From NCBI RefSeq assembly GCF_002379365.1, contig NZ_JQIU01000008.1:1340909-1401595 (forward strand): a stretch of DNA of 60,687 nt. Reading direction: 5' to 3'. The notes below the pieces were generated by a model. The model was not told the DNA's origin. It saw only the letters and a program-made list of their open reading frames with translations, and did no database searches. The stretch is from Brachyspira sp. G79 (lineage in GTDB: Bacteria; Spirochaetota; Brachyspiria; Brachyspirales; Brachyspiraceae). Numbering within the stretch: the stretch's first letter is position 1; every line of letters starts with the position of its first letter. Below are positions 35,297 to 45,957 of the stretch, piece by piece. The position numbers and the translations under genes were made by a program.

Positions 35297-36289
35297 ATGA
35301 ACAATGATAAAAAAGAAACAGTTATACTTTTTAATATGGGAGGAGCTAACAGCATAAAAGAAGTAAATACATTTTTAACTAATATGTTTAATGATTATCA
35401 TATATTAAATATAAAAAATAGTTTTATGAGAGGCATCATAGCAAAGAAGATAGTAAATAAGATTAAAGCTAATGTAGTAAAACATTATGAAGCTATAGGA
35501 GGAAAATCTCCAATAAATGAATACACAGAAATGTTAGTTAATAAACTTAATGAATTGGACAGTTCAAGAGATTATAAATACGCAATGAATTATAGTAATC
35601 CTTTATATTATGATGTATTAAAAGAACTAAAAGATAATAACGTGAGAGAAATTACATTATTCAGCATGTATCCTCAGTATTCCGAAGTTACTGTAAAATC
35701 ATCATTAGAAAGTATTCATAAAGCTATGAAGAAATTGAAATATAAAGCAAAAATCAATATAGTTGACAGATATTATTATGATGATAATTATAATAATGCT
35801 ATAGTAAAATTAATAAAAGATAGTATATATGGAAAAAATATTAATGAATATATATTAATATTTTCTGCTCATTCAATACCAAAAATGTACATTGAAAAAG
35901 GAGACCCTTATAAATATGAATGCAATTGCAATGCAGAAATATTAAAAGAGAAACTCCATAAAGAAGGATTACATTTTAAAGATATTGTACTTTCTTATCA
36001 GTCAAAAATAGGAAAATTAGAATGGCTTTCTCCTACTACGATAGACATGATAAAAAAATACAGCGGTGAAAAATTAATAATATATCCCTTGGCATTTACT
36101 ATAGATAATTCTGAGACAATTTATGAAATAGATATAGAATATAGAAAAGAAGCATTAAATAAATACAATATTAAAGATTTCATATTATGCCCTTGTTTAA
36201 ATGACAGAGCATACTTTGCCAAAACTATTATTGAATTATCAAAAATGAATAAAAAACTTAATATTAGTTATAATGAGAAAATTATTTAA
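35297..36289 (+). CDS. hemH: Ferrochelatase
   Basis: At 330 residues this is a normal-length ferrochelatase, which inserts ferrous iron into a porphyrin. The catalytic His is in FSAHSIP, the conserved ISEY-equivalent and YPLAFTIDNSETIYEID segment carry the acidic residues of the metal path, and ETVILFNMGGA opens the protein as in the family. Cysteines near ECNCNAE and CPCLND might hold an Fe-S cluster, as in some ferrochelatases, but this is speculative. No other haem-synthesis gene is in the window. It stands alone with its own promoter. Protoporphyrin versus coproporphyrin use cannot be told. Confidence 0.92.
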   Translation: MNNDKKETVILFNMGGANSIKEVNTFLTNMFNDYHILNIKNSFMRGIIAKKIVNKIKANVVKHYEAIGGKSPINEYTEMLVNKLNELDSSRDYKYAMNYSNPLYYDVLKELKDNNVREITLFSMYPQYSEVTVKSSLESIHKAMKKLKYKAKINIVDRYYYDDNYNNAIVKLIKDSIYGKNINEYILIFSAHSIPKMYIEKGDPYKYECNCNAEILKEKLHKEGLHFKDIVLSYQSKIGKLEWLSPTTIDMIKKYSGEKLIIYPLAFTIDNSETIYEIDIEYRKEALNKYNIKDFILCPCLNDRAYFAKTIIELSKMNKKLNISYNEKII

Positions 36290-36465
36290 TAACATAGTAC
36301 TTTTTTTGTATTTTTTTAGTTTTATATAATGATATGTAATTTTATAGTAAATAAAAAATATTAGAGTACAATATGTATAAAATATTTTTACTTTTTATAG
36401 TTTACTTTTAAATTATATATGATATAACTTTATAAAATTAAAAATATAGTTTGTCGGAGAAGTTT

Positions 36466-39400
36466 ATGTTAAATATGTTAAAATTGAAAACTATTTATTA
36501 TGCTGTTATTATGTTATTTATAATGGGGGTAAGTATGTTTGCAGCTGTTGCTATTGATAGAACAAGTCCAATAGGTGAAAATACGAGCAGATATAATTAT
36601 GAAGCAATAACTGTAACATTCAATCAGCAGATGGTTGCTTTGCAGTCTATAAAAGAAGTAACTAATGAATATTTCAGTTTTAATGTAGAAGTTAAAGGTA
36701 CTTATAGATGGCTTTCCATTAATACTTTAGCTTTTTATCCTAGTGAGCCTTTGCCTGATAATACTGCTATTGAAGTTACACTTAAAAAAGGAATAAAAAG
36801 CGAACTTACAGGAGAAGTATTAGAAAATGATTATACTTGGAGTTTTAATACTTTAAGACCTATAATGCAGAAAAGCTCTCCTTATGACAGACAGTCAGAT
36901 TTGGCTACTGATGTTAATATAGTTGTTTATTATAATATGCCTATATATCTTGAAAGTGCCAAAGAAAATATAGAATTAATTTCAAGCAATACCTACAAGA
37001 ATATAGATTTTGATGTTAGATATGCAAGATTAGAAGATTTAAGAGAATGGGAAACTAATGAATACAAACTTGAACAGGTATTAGTTATAAAGCCTAAAAG
37101 TGTTTTAGATAAGAACGATAAAATAACAGTGTATATAGAAGAGGGGCTTGCTGCAATTAATGGAAATTTAGGAACTGCAGATAATGATAGTTTTACTTTT
37201 TCTACACATGATGAATTCTATTTCAATGGAGATAGTGAGCAGACAGTAACGGCATCATATTCTCCAGACGCACCTAGAATTAATTTTTCTACAAGAGTTG
37301 AATGGGCTGACTTGATAAGAAATATTGAAATCACTCCAGCAATTCAGCTTCCTACAGAAGAGGATATTCAGCAAAACTCTTGGAGCTCTAAAAGTTTTTC
37401 ACTTTATTCACTCAGATTTAATCCTAATGTTACATACAATATAAAAATAAACGGAAGTCTTAAAGATGCTTATGGTCAAACTTTAGGAGAAGAACAAAAC
37501 ATTACATTAAATGTTACAGACTATAATCCAAGCCTTTCTATACCTTCTGGAATGGGAGTTGTAGAATCTTATGAAGGAATAAAACTTCCAGTACAGGTAA
37601 TGAATCCTAATACTATTAATATACAAAGTAGATATGTTGATAAAGAAAATATCATACCATTTTTATTTGTGAATAAAGAAGTATACAGATATGATGAAAG
37701 TGCAGAGTTTAGAAATTATACAAATCAATATAAAAACTTATTAGGCTATAATAATACTACACAATACACTCCAGATGTTGAAAGAAACAGATACATCACA
37801 ACAGCACTTTATTTAACAAACTATATGAACAATAAACAGTACGGACTTTTATCAATAGAGTTTAAAAGTAAGACTGGATATCAAAGTCAGTATGATTATT
37901 CATCATCTTCACAGATACAAATTACATCTATGGGAGTAACAGGAAAATTCTCAGGAGATTCAAATACAATATTCGTAACAGATTTAAAAACAGGAATGCC
38001 TATTGAAGGAGCTACTGTAGAAATAAGAGATGACTTTAACAGAGTATTAGAAAAAGCTACTACCGATGAAAACGGAATAGCCACTACTAAAGGATTCAGA
38101 GCTTTAGGAATAAGCAGAGTAAGCAGATGGTCATCACCAAGACAATGGGCTATAGTTACAAAAGGTGATGATGTATCTTTTATAAATAGTGATTGGGGTA
38201 CAGGCGTTTCACCTTGGAGAATGGATATAAGCTATAATGATGCTCCTCCTACTAAAGATTATAACGGCTCTATGTTTACAGAAAGAGGTATTTATAAAGC
38301 AGGAGAAGAGGTACATATAAAAGGTGTTATAAGAGAAAATAGAATAGGAAGTTGGCAAATACCTAATGATTTGAAAAACGGAACATTTACAATCAACAAT
38401 TCAAGAGGCGAAGAGATACATAAAGGAACAATTACTTTAAATGAATACGGTTCTTATTTGATAGATTTCACTCTTCCAGCTGATGCTCCTACTGGTTATT
38501 ATAATGTAAATGCTGAGTTTAAAAGCGATTCTAATAATGACAGAGAAGAAAACACTTCATATAGTTTATCGCAAAGTTTTAGAGTAGAAGAGTTTAAACC
38601 TTTAGAATATGAAAGCAGATTATGGGTTGAAGATAAAAATTATTATTTAGGCGATACTATGCCTATAAAAATGTCTGGCTGGTATTTATTCGGCGAGCCT
38701 ATGATATCAAATCAGGTAGATTATAATATATCTATGAATGAAACTTTCTTTACTCCGCCTAATAATGCAGGATTCAGATTTACAAAATTAAGCTGGTTTG
38801 AAGATGAGTATTATAATAATTATTATTCTATGATAGCAAACGGCACAGCTTCATTAGATGAAAACGGAGAATATGCTTATGCTCCTACTGTAGATGCAAG
38901 CCGTTCAATACATGCAGCTTATGTTACTATAGAGTCAACTGTATCAGGCGAGGATTCTCAAAGAGTAAGCACAACTAAAAGTGTATTAGTTCATGGAAGT
39001 GATTATTATATAGGTATAAAAAGACAAGGCTATTTCTTGGAAACTGACAAGCCTACGCAATTAGAGTTTATAGCAGCAGACCCAGAAGGCAATAGACTTG
39101 AAGGCAAAAAAATAGAAGTACAGGTTATAAGAAGACATTGGGAATCTGTGAAAAAGGCTATAACAGGCGGAAGATTTGAATGGGAATCTAAACAAATTGA
39201 TGATGTTGTTGAAACTACTACAGTTACAACATCTAAAGACCCTGTTGCTTTTAGTTTTACTCCTACAAACTCTGGACTTTATATAGTATTGGCAAGAGCA
39301 AAAGATTCTAAAAACAGAGAAGTTGCTTCTGATGAGTATATGTATGTTATAGGTAAAGATTATGCTCCTTGGGCTATGTTTGATGATGATTTGCTAGAGC

Positions 39401-42216
39401 TTATCACAGAAAAAGAAGAATATAAACCTTATGAAACAGCTAGAATAATGGTAAAATCTCCTTATGAATCTGCTACTGCTTTGGTAACAGTTGAAAGGGA
39501 ATATGTAATAGATTCTTTTGTAACAAATATAGAAGGCTCTACTGCTTTAATAGAAATACCTATAAAACCAGAATATTTACCTAATGTTTATGTAGGTGTT
39601 TCACTTGTTAAGGGAAGAGTTGAAAATGAGGCTTATACTAATTATGCCACTGATGAAGGTAAGCCGTCATTTAAAATAGGTTATGCAGGACTTTCAGTTT
39701 CTCCGCGTGAAAAAGAGCTTAATGTAAAAATAACAAAATCTGCTGACAGCCTAGAGCCACGCGATGAAATGACAGTTGATTTGTATGTTGAAACAAAAGA
39801 AAGCAAACCTATGGAAACAGAGATAATGTTAAGCGTCGTTGATGTTGGAGTATTAAATTTAATAGGATACAAAACTCCTAATTGGTTTAATACTTTCTAC
39901 GGAAAAAGACCTTTGAGTGTTGCAAGTGCCGATACAAGAATACATTTGATAGGTCAGCGTAACTACGGAGAGAAAGGAGATACACCGGGCGGAGATGGTA
40001 TGAGAGCTAATGCTTCACTGATGGCTAAAGCTGAAGCTATGGGTATGGACGTATTCAGCATAAGAAAAAATTTCCTTACTACTGCTTTCTATCAAGGAAG
40101 AGTAAAAACTGATGCTGAGGGTAAAGCTACAGTTACATTTAATTTACCAGACAATATTACATCATTTAGAATAATGGCTTCTGCTATAAATAAAGACGGT
40201 TATTTTGGTGCTTCTGATGATGTTGTTGTAGTTAAGAAAAATATTATGCTTATGCCTACACTTCCAGAGTTTGCTTATGTTGAAGATAAATTAAAAGCTG
40301 GTACTTTAGTTTACAACTATTCTGATAAAGATTTAGAAATAGAAGTTCAGGCCGTTGCCTCTAATGCTATGATAGAAAATGATGTTCAAAAAATAACAAT
40401 TCCTAAAGGCGGAAATGCTGATGTAAGATTTGATATTATAGCTACAAACAGAGGGGAAGCTAAAGTTACAATACTTGCTAAAGGCGGAGAATATACTGAT
40501 GCTGTAGAGAAATCATTTGAAGTTAATGTACCTATGACTACAGAGTCAGTTGCAGTATTCTCAAGCACTACAAACAATAATACCGACTTGATGATAAGAG
40601 TACCTAATATTACAGAAGCGTATAAAGGTGCAGGAAGTTTGGAAGTTTATATGTCGCCTAGTGCATTTAGTGAGCTTTCTGGAGGAATTAATTATCTTAT
40701 TAATTATCCTTATCTTTGTTTAGAGCAGCAGTTATCAAGAGTTTATCCTATAATAACAAGCAAAAGATTATTAGTAGACATGAAACTTACTGATATAGCA
40801 GAGGCAGAATTAGATAAAACAGTAACTGATTTCTTGAAAACTATGCCGACATATCAAAGTCTTAACGGAGGATTTTCATACTGGCCTAGCAAAACTTGGA
40901 TATCACCATGGCTTACTGCTTATGCTGCTGATGCTATGATTAAGGCTAAAAAAGAGGGATATGCTATTGATGAAAACTCTTTACAGTTGGCATTAGAATA
41001 TATAAACAATTATGCTAAAAGCGGAAATTCTGAAAAACCTAGCTTCTGGAATGATGAATACATTAATTTATCTTCTATAGCTTATATTGCGGCAGTTCTT
41101 GCTGAGGGCGGATACAAGAATAACGATGTAAAAGCCATAATAGACAGAATATACCCAGAAGTTAATAATATTCCTTTCTATGGGCAAGTTCAATTAATGA
41201 GAGCAATGTATTATAACAAATACGACAATAATGCATTTACTAATGTAAGACAGTATATACTTAATACTATTAAAGAAGACCCTACTACTGCTCATTATGA
41301 ACTTGAAGGAAGATATGCTAATCTTTATTGGATACACTCTTCATCAGTAAGAGATACTTCTGTTGCTTTATATGCATTAATAGAAACAGGATATGATAAT
41401 GCTATTAATGAAAAAGTGGTTCGCTGGCTTGTTCAGTCAAGAAAAAACGGCAGATATTTAAATACTCAGGATAATGTTTCAGTATTTGCTGCTATGAATA
41501 TGTATTATAAAAAATATGAAAATGTTAGTCCTAATTTCAAAGCAGAGTTTATATATCAGGGACAAACCTTACTTGCAGAAACATTCAGTTCAAGAACTCA
41601 GCCTAGCCTAACAAAAAATTATGCATTAGATGAGTTTATGAATGACAGATTAAGTAATTTAAATACTAGAAGTGCTTTAGCAAGTATTAAAAGAAACGGA
41701 GATGGCAGACTTTATTACGGAGTAAGACTTACTTATGCACCTCGTGATTTGGCTGTTAATAGAGATGCTGGAATAAAAGTTGTAAGAGAGTATCAAACTA
41801 AAGACGGAAAAGTATTAGACCTTACAAAAGATAAATTCAAACAAGGTGAGGAATACGTTGTTGTAGTGAAAGTTACAGTTCCTTATGAGAGACATTTTGT
41901 TGTAGTTGACACTCCTATTGCTTCTGGTATGAGAATATTAAACTCTTCATTTGCTACAGAAAGCAGCGAAGTTAAAAACATTACTGGTAATCAAGGTACA
42001 AGCTGGTGGGGCGGATTTAATCATATTGAAAATTACAATGACAAAATATTATTATTTGCTGATATTCTTGACAAGGGAGAACATGTGTACAAATATGTAG
42101 TTAGAGCAGCCACACCTGGTGAATATTTGCTTCCTGCTACTAAAGCTGAAGAGATGTACAATCCAGAAGTATTTGGTTATGATGGACAGTATAAAGTAAT
42201 AATTGATGCTAAATAA
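36466..42216 (+). CDS. Bacterial alpha-2-macroglobulin with thioester
   Basis: A 1916-residue secreted protein, the largest in the window. A signal peptide is followed by Ig-like macroglobulin domains; an MG2/A2M_N-type domain contains TERGIYKAGEEVHIKG, and the A2M domain (about 1190-1285) reads LPDNITSFRIMASAINKDG. The thioester motif CLEQ begins at Cys1418, then comes an alpha/alpha toroid thioester domain and a C-terminal receptor-binding-like domain. It traps proteases in the periplasm by covalent capture. Unlike E. coli YfhM there is no lipobox Cys and no pbpC neighbour. ATG 36466 has GGAG six bases upstream; a TTG 15 bases earlier overlaps that site. A terminator follows. Confidence 0.93.
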   Translation: MLNMLKLKTIYYAVIMLFIMGVSMFAAVAIDRTSPIGENTSRYNYEAITVTFNQQMVALQSIKEVTNEYFSFNVEVKGTYRWLSINTLAFYPSEPLPDNTAIEVTLKKGIKSELTGEVLENDYTWSFNTLRPIMQKSSPYDRQSDLATDVNIVVYYNMPIYLESAKENIELISSNTYKNIDFDVRYARLEDLREWETNEYKLEQVLVIKPKSVLDKNDKITVYIEEGLAAINGNLGTADNDSFTFSTHDEFYFNGDSEQTVTASYSPDAPRINFSTRVEWADLIRNIEITPAIQLPTEEDIQQNSWSSKSFSLYSLRFNPNVTYNIKINGSLKDAYGQTLGEEQNITLNVTDYNPSLSIPSGMGVVESYEGIKLPVQVMNPNTINIQSRYVDKENIIPFLFVNKEVYRYDESAEFRNYTNQYKNLLGYNNTTQYTPDVERNRYITTALYLTNYMNNKQYGLLSIEFKSKTGYQSQYDYSSSSQIQITSMGVTGKFSGDSNTIFVTDLKTGMPIEGATVEIRDDFNRVLEKATTDENGIATTKGFRALGISRVSRWSSPRQWAIVTKGDDVSFINSDWGTGVSPWRMDISYNDAPPTKDYNGSMFTERGIYKAGEEVHIKGVIRENRIGSWQIPNDLKNGTFTINNSRGEEIHKGTITLNEYGSYLIDFTLPADAPTGYYNVNAEFKSDSNNDREENTSYSLSQSFRVEEFKPLEYESRLWVEDKNYYLGDTMPIKMSGWYLFGEPMISNQVDYNISMNETFFTPPNNAGFRFTKLSWFEDEYYNNYYSMIANGTASLDENGEYAYAPTVDASRSIHAAYVTIESTVSGEDSQRVSTTKSVLVHGSDYYIGIKRQGYFLETDKPTQLEFIAADPEGNRLEGKKIEVQVIRRHWESVKKAITGGRFEWESKQIDDVVETTTVTTSKDPVAFSFTPTNSGLYIVLARAKDSKNREVASDEYMYVIGKDYAPWAMFDDDLLELITEKEEYKPYETARIMVKSPYESATALVTVEREYVIDSFVTNIEGSTALIEIPIKPEYLPNVYVGVSLVKGRVENEAYTNYATDEGKPSFKIGYAGLSVSPREKELNVKITKSADSLEPRDEMTVDLYVETKESKPMETEIMLSVVDVGVLNLIGYKTPNWFNTFYGKRPLSVASADTRIHLIGQRNYGEKGDTPGGDGMRANASLMAKAEAMGMDVFSIRKNFLTTAFYQGRVKTDAEGKATVTFNLPDNITSFRIMASAINKDGYFGASDDVVVVKKNIMLMPTLPEFAYVEDKLKAGTLVYNYSDKDLEIEVQAVASNAMIENDVQKITIPKGGNADVRFDIIATNRGEAKVTILAKGGEYTDAVEKSFEVNVPMTTESVAVFSSTTNNNTDLMIRVPNITEAYKGAGSLEVYMSPSAFSELSGGINYLINYPYLCLEQQLSRVYPIITSKRLLVDMKLTDIAEAELDKTVTDFLKTMPTYQSLNGGFSYWPSKTWISPWLTAYAADAMIKAKKEGYAIDENSLQLALEYINNYAKSGNSEKPSFWNDEYINLSSIAYIAAVLAEGGYKNNDVKAIIDRIYPEVNNIPFYGQVQLMRAMYYNKYDNNAFTNVRQYILNTIKEDPTTAHYELEGRYANLYWIHSSSVRDTSVALYALIETGYDNAINEKVVRWLVQSRKNGRYLNTQDNVSVFAAMNMYYKKYENVSPNFKAEFIYQGQTLLAETFSSRTQPSLTKNYALDEFMNDRLSNLNTRSALASIKRNGDGRLYYGVRLTYAPRDLAVNRDAGIKVVREYQTKDGKVLDLTKDKFKQGEEYVVVVKVTVPYERHFVVVDTPIASGMRILNSSFATESSEVKNITGNQGTSWWGGFNHIENYNDKILLFADILDKGEHVYKYVVRAATPGEYLLPATKAEEMYNPEVFGYDGQYKVIIDAK

Positions 42217-42251
42217 TTTAATATCTTAAATTGTTAGAATAAAATTTTCAG

Positions 42252-42285
42252 GGCGGTATCTTTTTTAAGATATCGCCATTTTTTT
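42252..42285 (+). terminator. Rho-independent terminator after A2M gene
   Basis: GGCGGTATCTT (42252-42262) pairs with AAGATATCGCC (42267-42277), one G-U pair, followed by a T7 run. Confidence 0.92.
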
Positions 42286-42458
42286 ATTATTTAAACAATT
42301 ATAATTTACAAAATTCGATAATTTAGGAATTATATATTGTTTATTTTAATATATAGTAATTTATATTAAATAATACTATTTTTTAGATGCTTTATATTGC
42401 TATAATAGAACTGATTAAAAAATAATTTTTATACTATATTTAACAATGGGATAATTTC

Positions 42459-44000
42459 ATGCTTAGAAAAAATTACTATATTTTTATTTTTGTTTTAATG
42501 ACAATTTTATTATGCCAAAATAATATTTTAAACTCACAAGAGGCTTCATCAGGAAATCTTATTATAATACATATGAATGATACACATGGAAAAGATGAAG
42601 AGGAAAACGGAAAGTATGGAGCGGCTAGAAGAGCATCGTATATAAAACAGGTAAGAGCTACTAATAATAATGTTTTGGTTCTTCATGCGGGTGACACAAC
42701 GATAGGAAGTATATATTCAACAATTTTTAAAGGTGATGATGAAGTAAGAATTATGAATAAACTTGGAGTAGGAGCTGTAACAATAGGAAATCATTTTACA
42801 GATTATGGATTAGATAATTTTAATAAAATAATGAAAGATAGAAATTTCCCTACTCTTTCAGTAAATATAAAAAATAAGAATAATAACAGCTATTATGCAA
42901 AGCCTTATATGGTTACAAATATCAATGGTATAAAAATTGCTGTAATAGGGGTAACATCAAAAAATTCAGGATATAATCCAAATGATCTTAAAAATTTGAT
43001 ACTTGAAGATGAAATAACTGCATTAAATAAATTCATGGAAGATATACCTTTAAATACTACCAATGACATTACAATACTTCTAAGCCATGCAGGATATAAT
43101 ATGGATGTAGAAATTGCTAATGCCATAACAAATAAATTTGATTTTATAATAGGAGGTCATACACATACTGTAATGAAAAAAGCTGAAATTGTTAATAATA
43201 CTCCTATAGTACAGGCAGGTTCTTACGGACATTATTTAGGAAATATAAATATAAACATAAATAATGGGAAGGTTTCAAACTTTAATTATAAATTAGTTGC
43301 AATGGACGAAACAATAAAGCAGGATGCAGATATGCTTGCTTTAGTTAATGAAATGAAAAAGGAAGTTGACATTAAATCTAATATGAAAATAGGTACATTG
43401 CCTATGGATTTGCCTTATGATGTTGTTACTATAAGACAGCAGTCTACAGCATTAGGAAATTTTATATGCGACTTGGTATTAGATTCCAATCAGGAAGGCG
43501 ATAAAGCTGATATGGTTTTGATTAATGCAGGAGGCATTAGAGAAGGATTTACTAAAGGAGATATAACATTAGCAAATATAATGACTATTTCATCATTTGA
43601 TAATGAGGTAATATTAGTATCATTAACTGGAAAAGATATACTTGATTTACTTAAGATATCTTGTAAAAACAGCACTATAATTCCTACAAATTCAGGAGGC
43701 AGTTTTTTACAAGTGTCAAGAGGAATGGAAGTTGTATACAGTAGTGATGGAAAACTAATATCTGCTAAATTAAATGGTAAAGCTATTGATGAAAAACAAT
43801 ATTATAGAGTGGCTTTATCTTCATACATATACAGCGGAAAAAGTTATGTTGATGAAAATGGAAATTTTATAGCTCAAAAAGGAAAGAATGTAAATAATAC
43901 AAATAAAGACTTTAGAAATGATATGGAATCAAAAATTAGATCTCTTAATAATATACCTTCAAGTTATATAGACGATACACTTAGAGTAAAATTGCAATAG
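42459..44000 (+). CDS. 5'-nucleotidase/2',3'-cyclic phosphodiesterase family protein
   Basis: A 513-residue exported metallophosphatase of the UshA group. The signal ends in a possible lipobox (LLC). The N-terminal dinuclear-metal domain shows IIIHMNDTHGKDEEENG, LVLHAGDT, TIGNHFTDYG and LLSHAGYN ... GGHTHT. The C-terminal domain (from about residue 330) has TALGNFICDLVLDS and the NSGG-type substrate segment. Such enzymes strip phosphate from extracellular nucleotides to salvage nucleosides. A near-identical tandem copy follows at 44280. A possible extended -10 (TGCTATAAT, 42398-42406) lies upstream. Confidence 0.92.
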   Translation: MLRKNYYIFIFVLMTILLCQNNILNSQEASSGNLIIIHMNDTHGKDEEENGKYGAARRASYIKQVRATNNNVLVLHAGDTTIGSIYSTIFKGDDEVRIMNKLGVGAVTIGNHFTDYGLDNFNKIMKDRNFPTLSVNIKNKNNNSYYAKPYMVTNINGIKIAVIGVTSKNSGYNPNDLKNLILEDEITALNKFMEDIPLNTTNDITILLSHAGYNMDVEIANAITNKFDFIIGGHTHTVMKKAEIVNNTPIVQAGSYGHYLGNINININNGKVSNFNYKLVAMDETIKQDADMLALVNEMKKEVDIKSNMKIGTLPMDLPYDVVTIRQQSTALGNFICDLVLDSNQEGDKADMVLINAGGIREGFTKGDITLANIMTISSFDNEVILVSLTGKDILDLLKISCKNSTIIPTNSGGSFLQVSRGMEVVYSSDGKLISAKLNGKAIDEKQYYRVALSSYIYSGKSYVDENGNFIAQKGKNVNNTNKDFRNDMESKIRSLNNIPSSYIDDTLRVKLQ

Positions 44001-44220
44001 ATATAAAAATTAATATTTTTATCAAATAACAAAAATTATTTTAAAGTATAATAAATTGGTATATACTAAAACAATTTTATTTTTAACAAAATTTAATAGT
44101 TTAAGCATATTTAATCAGCCAAACATATCGTCAACATTTTGATGATACATGAATACTATAGAACAAGCCTTATATAGAGTTCTTAAGTGTATATGTTTAG
44201 TATTTACTATAAAATACACA

Positions 44221-44249
44221 TTGACAAATGTATTATATAAATATAACAT
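44221..44249 (+). promoter_or_regulatory. Promoter of second 5'-nucleotidase gene
   Basis: TTGACA (44221-44226), 17-bp spacer, TAACAT (44244-44249), about 30 bp before ATG 44280. It suggests independent control of the two copies. Confidence 0.55.
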
Positions 44250-44279
44250 CATAATATTGTATTTTTAATAAGGATAATT

Positions 44280-45815
44280 ATGATGAAAAAAATTTATTAT
44301 ATTTTTATTTTTGTTTTAATGATAATTTCATCATGCAGAAATAATACATTAACTCCAAAAAAAAATATATCAGGCGATATTATTATAATACATATGAATG
44401 ATACCCATGGAAAAGATGAAGAAGAAAATGGAAAGTATGGGGCAGCCAGAAGAGCATCATATATAAAACAGCTAAGAGATACTAACAATAATGTCTTAGT
44501 TCTTCATGCTGGTGATACAATTACTGGAAGTATTTATTCAACAGTTTTCAAAGGTATGGATGAAGTAAAAATTATGAATAAACTCGGAGTAGGAGCAGCA
44601 GCAGTAGGAAATCATTTTATAGATTACGGATTAGATAATTTTAATCAAATAATGAAAGATAGAGACTTCCCTACTCTTTCAGTAAATATAAAAAATAATA
44701 ATAGCTATTATGCAAAACCTTATATGGTTACAAATATCAATGGAATAAAAATTGCTGTAGTAGGAGTAACTGTAAAAAACTCAGGATACAATCCTCAATA
44801 CACTCAAAATTTAGTATTTGAAGATGAAATAGAAGCATTAAAAAAATTCATCTCAGAAATTCCTTTAAACAAAACTAATGATATTACAATACTTCTAAGC
44901 CATGCAGGATATAACATTGATGTAGAAATTGCTAATGCTATACCTAATACTTTTGATATTATAATAGGAGGACACACTCATACGGTGATGGAAAAACCTC
45001 AAACTGTTAATGGTACTCCTATAGTGCAGGCAGGCTGTTACGGACAGTATTTAGGAAATATAAATTTAAATACCTATAATGGAAATATTTCAAGATTTAA
45101 TTATAAATTAGTTGCAATAGATGAAACAATAGAAGAAGATACTGATATGCTTGCTTTAATTAATGAAATGAAAGCTCAAGTTGAACAGGAATCTAATGTA
45201 AAAATAGGTACATTGTCTGAAGATTTGAATTATGATGTTATGACAATAAGACAGCAGTCTACAGCTTTAGGAAATTTTGTTTGTGATTTGATACTAGATT
45301 CTAATCAGGAAGGAGATAAAGCAGATATAGTTTTCATTAACTCAGGCGGCATTAGAGCAGGATTTAGTAAAGGAGATATAACATTAGCAAACATAATGAC
45401 CGTTTCCTCATTTGATAATGAGGTAATATTAGTATCATTAACAGGAAAAGATATACTTGATTTGCTTAAAATATCTTGTAAAAACAGCACAGTAATTCCT
45501 ACAAACTCAGGAGGCGGATTTTTGCAAATGTCAAGAGGAATGGAAGTTTTATACACTAGCAGCGGAGATTTAATATCAGCTAAATTAAATGGTACGCCTA
45601 TCAATGAGTCTCAATCTTACAGAGTGGCTTTATCAACATATATATACAGCGGAGGAAGTTATGTTGATGAAAACGGCAATTCTATAGCCCAGAATGGAAA
45701 TAATATTAATATGACAGGTAAAGACTGCAGAGACGATATGATATCAAAAATTAAAGCTCTTGGAACTATAGACAGCAGTTATATAGATAATACAGTTAGA
45801 GTAAAATTTCAATAG
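44280..45815 (+). CDS. 5'-nucleotidase/2',3'-cyclic phosphodiesterase family lipoprotein (tandem paralogue)
   Basis: The protein has 511 residues, clearly a duplicate of 42459-44000 (the catalytic-domain sequence is nearly identical by eye). It carries a better lipobox (ISS-Cys). Metal ligands are conserved: NDTHGKDEEENG, LHAGDT, VGNHFIDYG, LSHAGYN, GGHTHT. Differences cluster in the signal/linker and in surface positions of the C-terminal domain. It probably works in the periplasm or at the cell surface, anchored by lipid. Two ATG codons stand in tandem at 44280; either fits the AAGGA site. Confidence 0.92.
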   Translation: MMKKIYYIFIFVLMIISSCRNNTLTPKKNISGDIIIIHMNDTHGKDEEENGKYGAARRASYIKQLRDTNNNVLVLHAGDTITGSIYSTVFKGMDEVKIMNKLGVGAAAVGNHFIDYGLDNFNQIMKDRDFPTLSVNIKNNNSYYAKPYMVTNINGIKIAVVGVTVKNSGYNPQYTQNLVFEDEIEALKKFISEIPLNKTNDITILLSHAGYNIDVEIANAIPNTFDIIIGGHTHTVMEKPQTVNGTPIVQAGCYGQYLGNINLNTYNGNISRFNYKLVAIDETIEEDTDMLALINEMKAQVEQESNVKIGTLSEDLNYDVMTIRQQSTALGNFVCDLILDSNQEGDKADIVFINSGGIRAGFSKGDITLANIMTVSSFDNEVILVSLTGKDILDLLKISCKNSTVIPTNSGGGFLQMSRGMEVLYTSSGDLISAKLNGTPINESQSYRVALSTYIYSGGSYVDENGNSIAQNGNNINMTGKDCRDDMISKIKALGTIDSSYIDNTVRVKFQ

Positions 45816-45889
45816 CTTAAAAATATTAATATTTTTAAATAAGTTTATTATTTTTATTGTAAAATTAATATGTATTTATTTACAAAAAA

Positions 45890-45917
45890 TTGACAATTAT
45901 TGTTTTTTTGTTATACT
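45890..45917 (+). promoter_or_regulatory. Promoter of secreted ankyrin gene
   Basis: TTGACA (45890-45895), 16-bp spacer, TATACT (45912-45917), 40 bp before ATG 45958. Confidence 0.7.
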
Positions 45918-45957
45918 ATTTTTTAAAGCATAATTATTTTATAATTGGAGATTTTTT

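Noticed and set aside
36451-36465. TTG start for the A2M gene
   Set aside because: It overlaps the GGAG ribosome site that is correctly spaced for ATG 36466.
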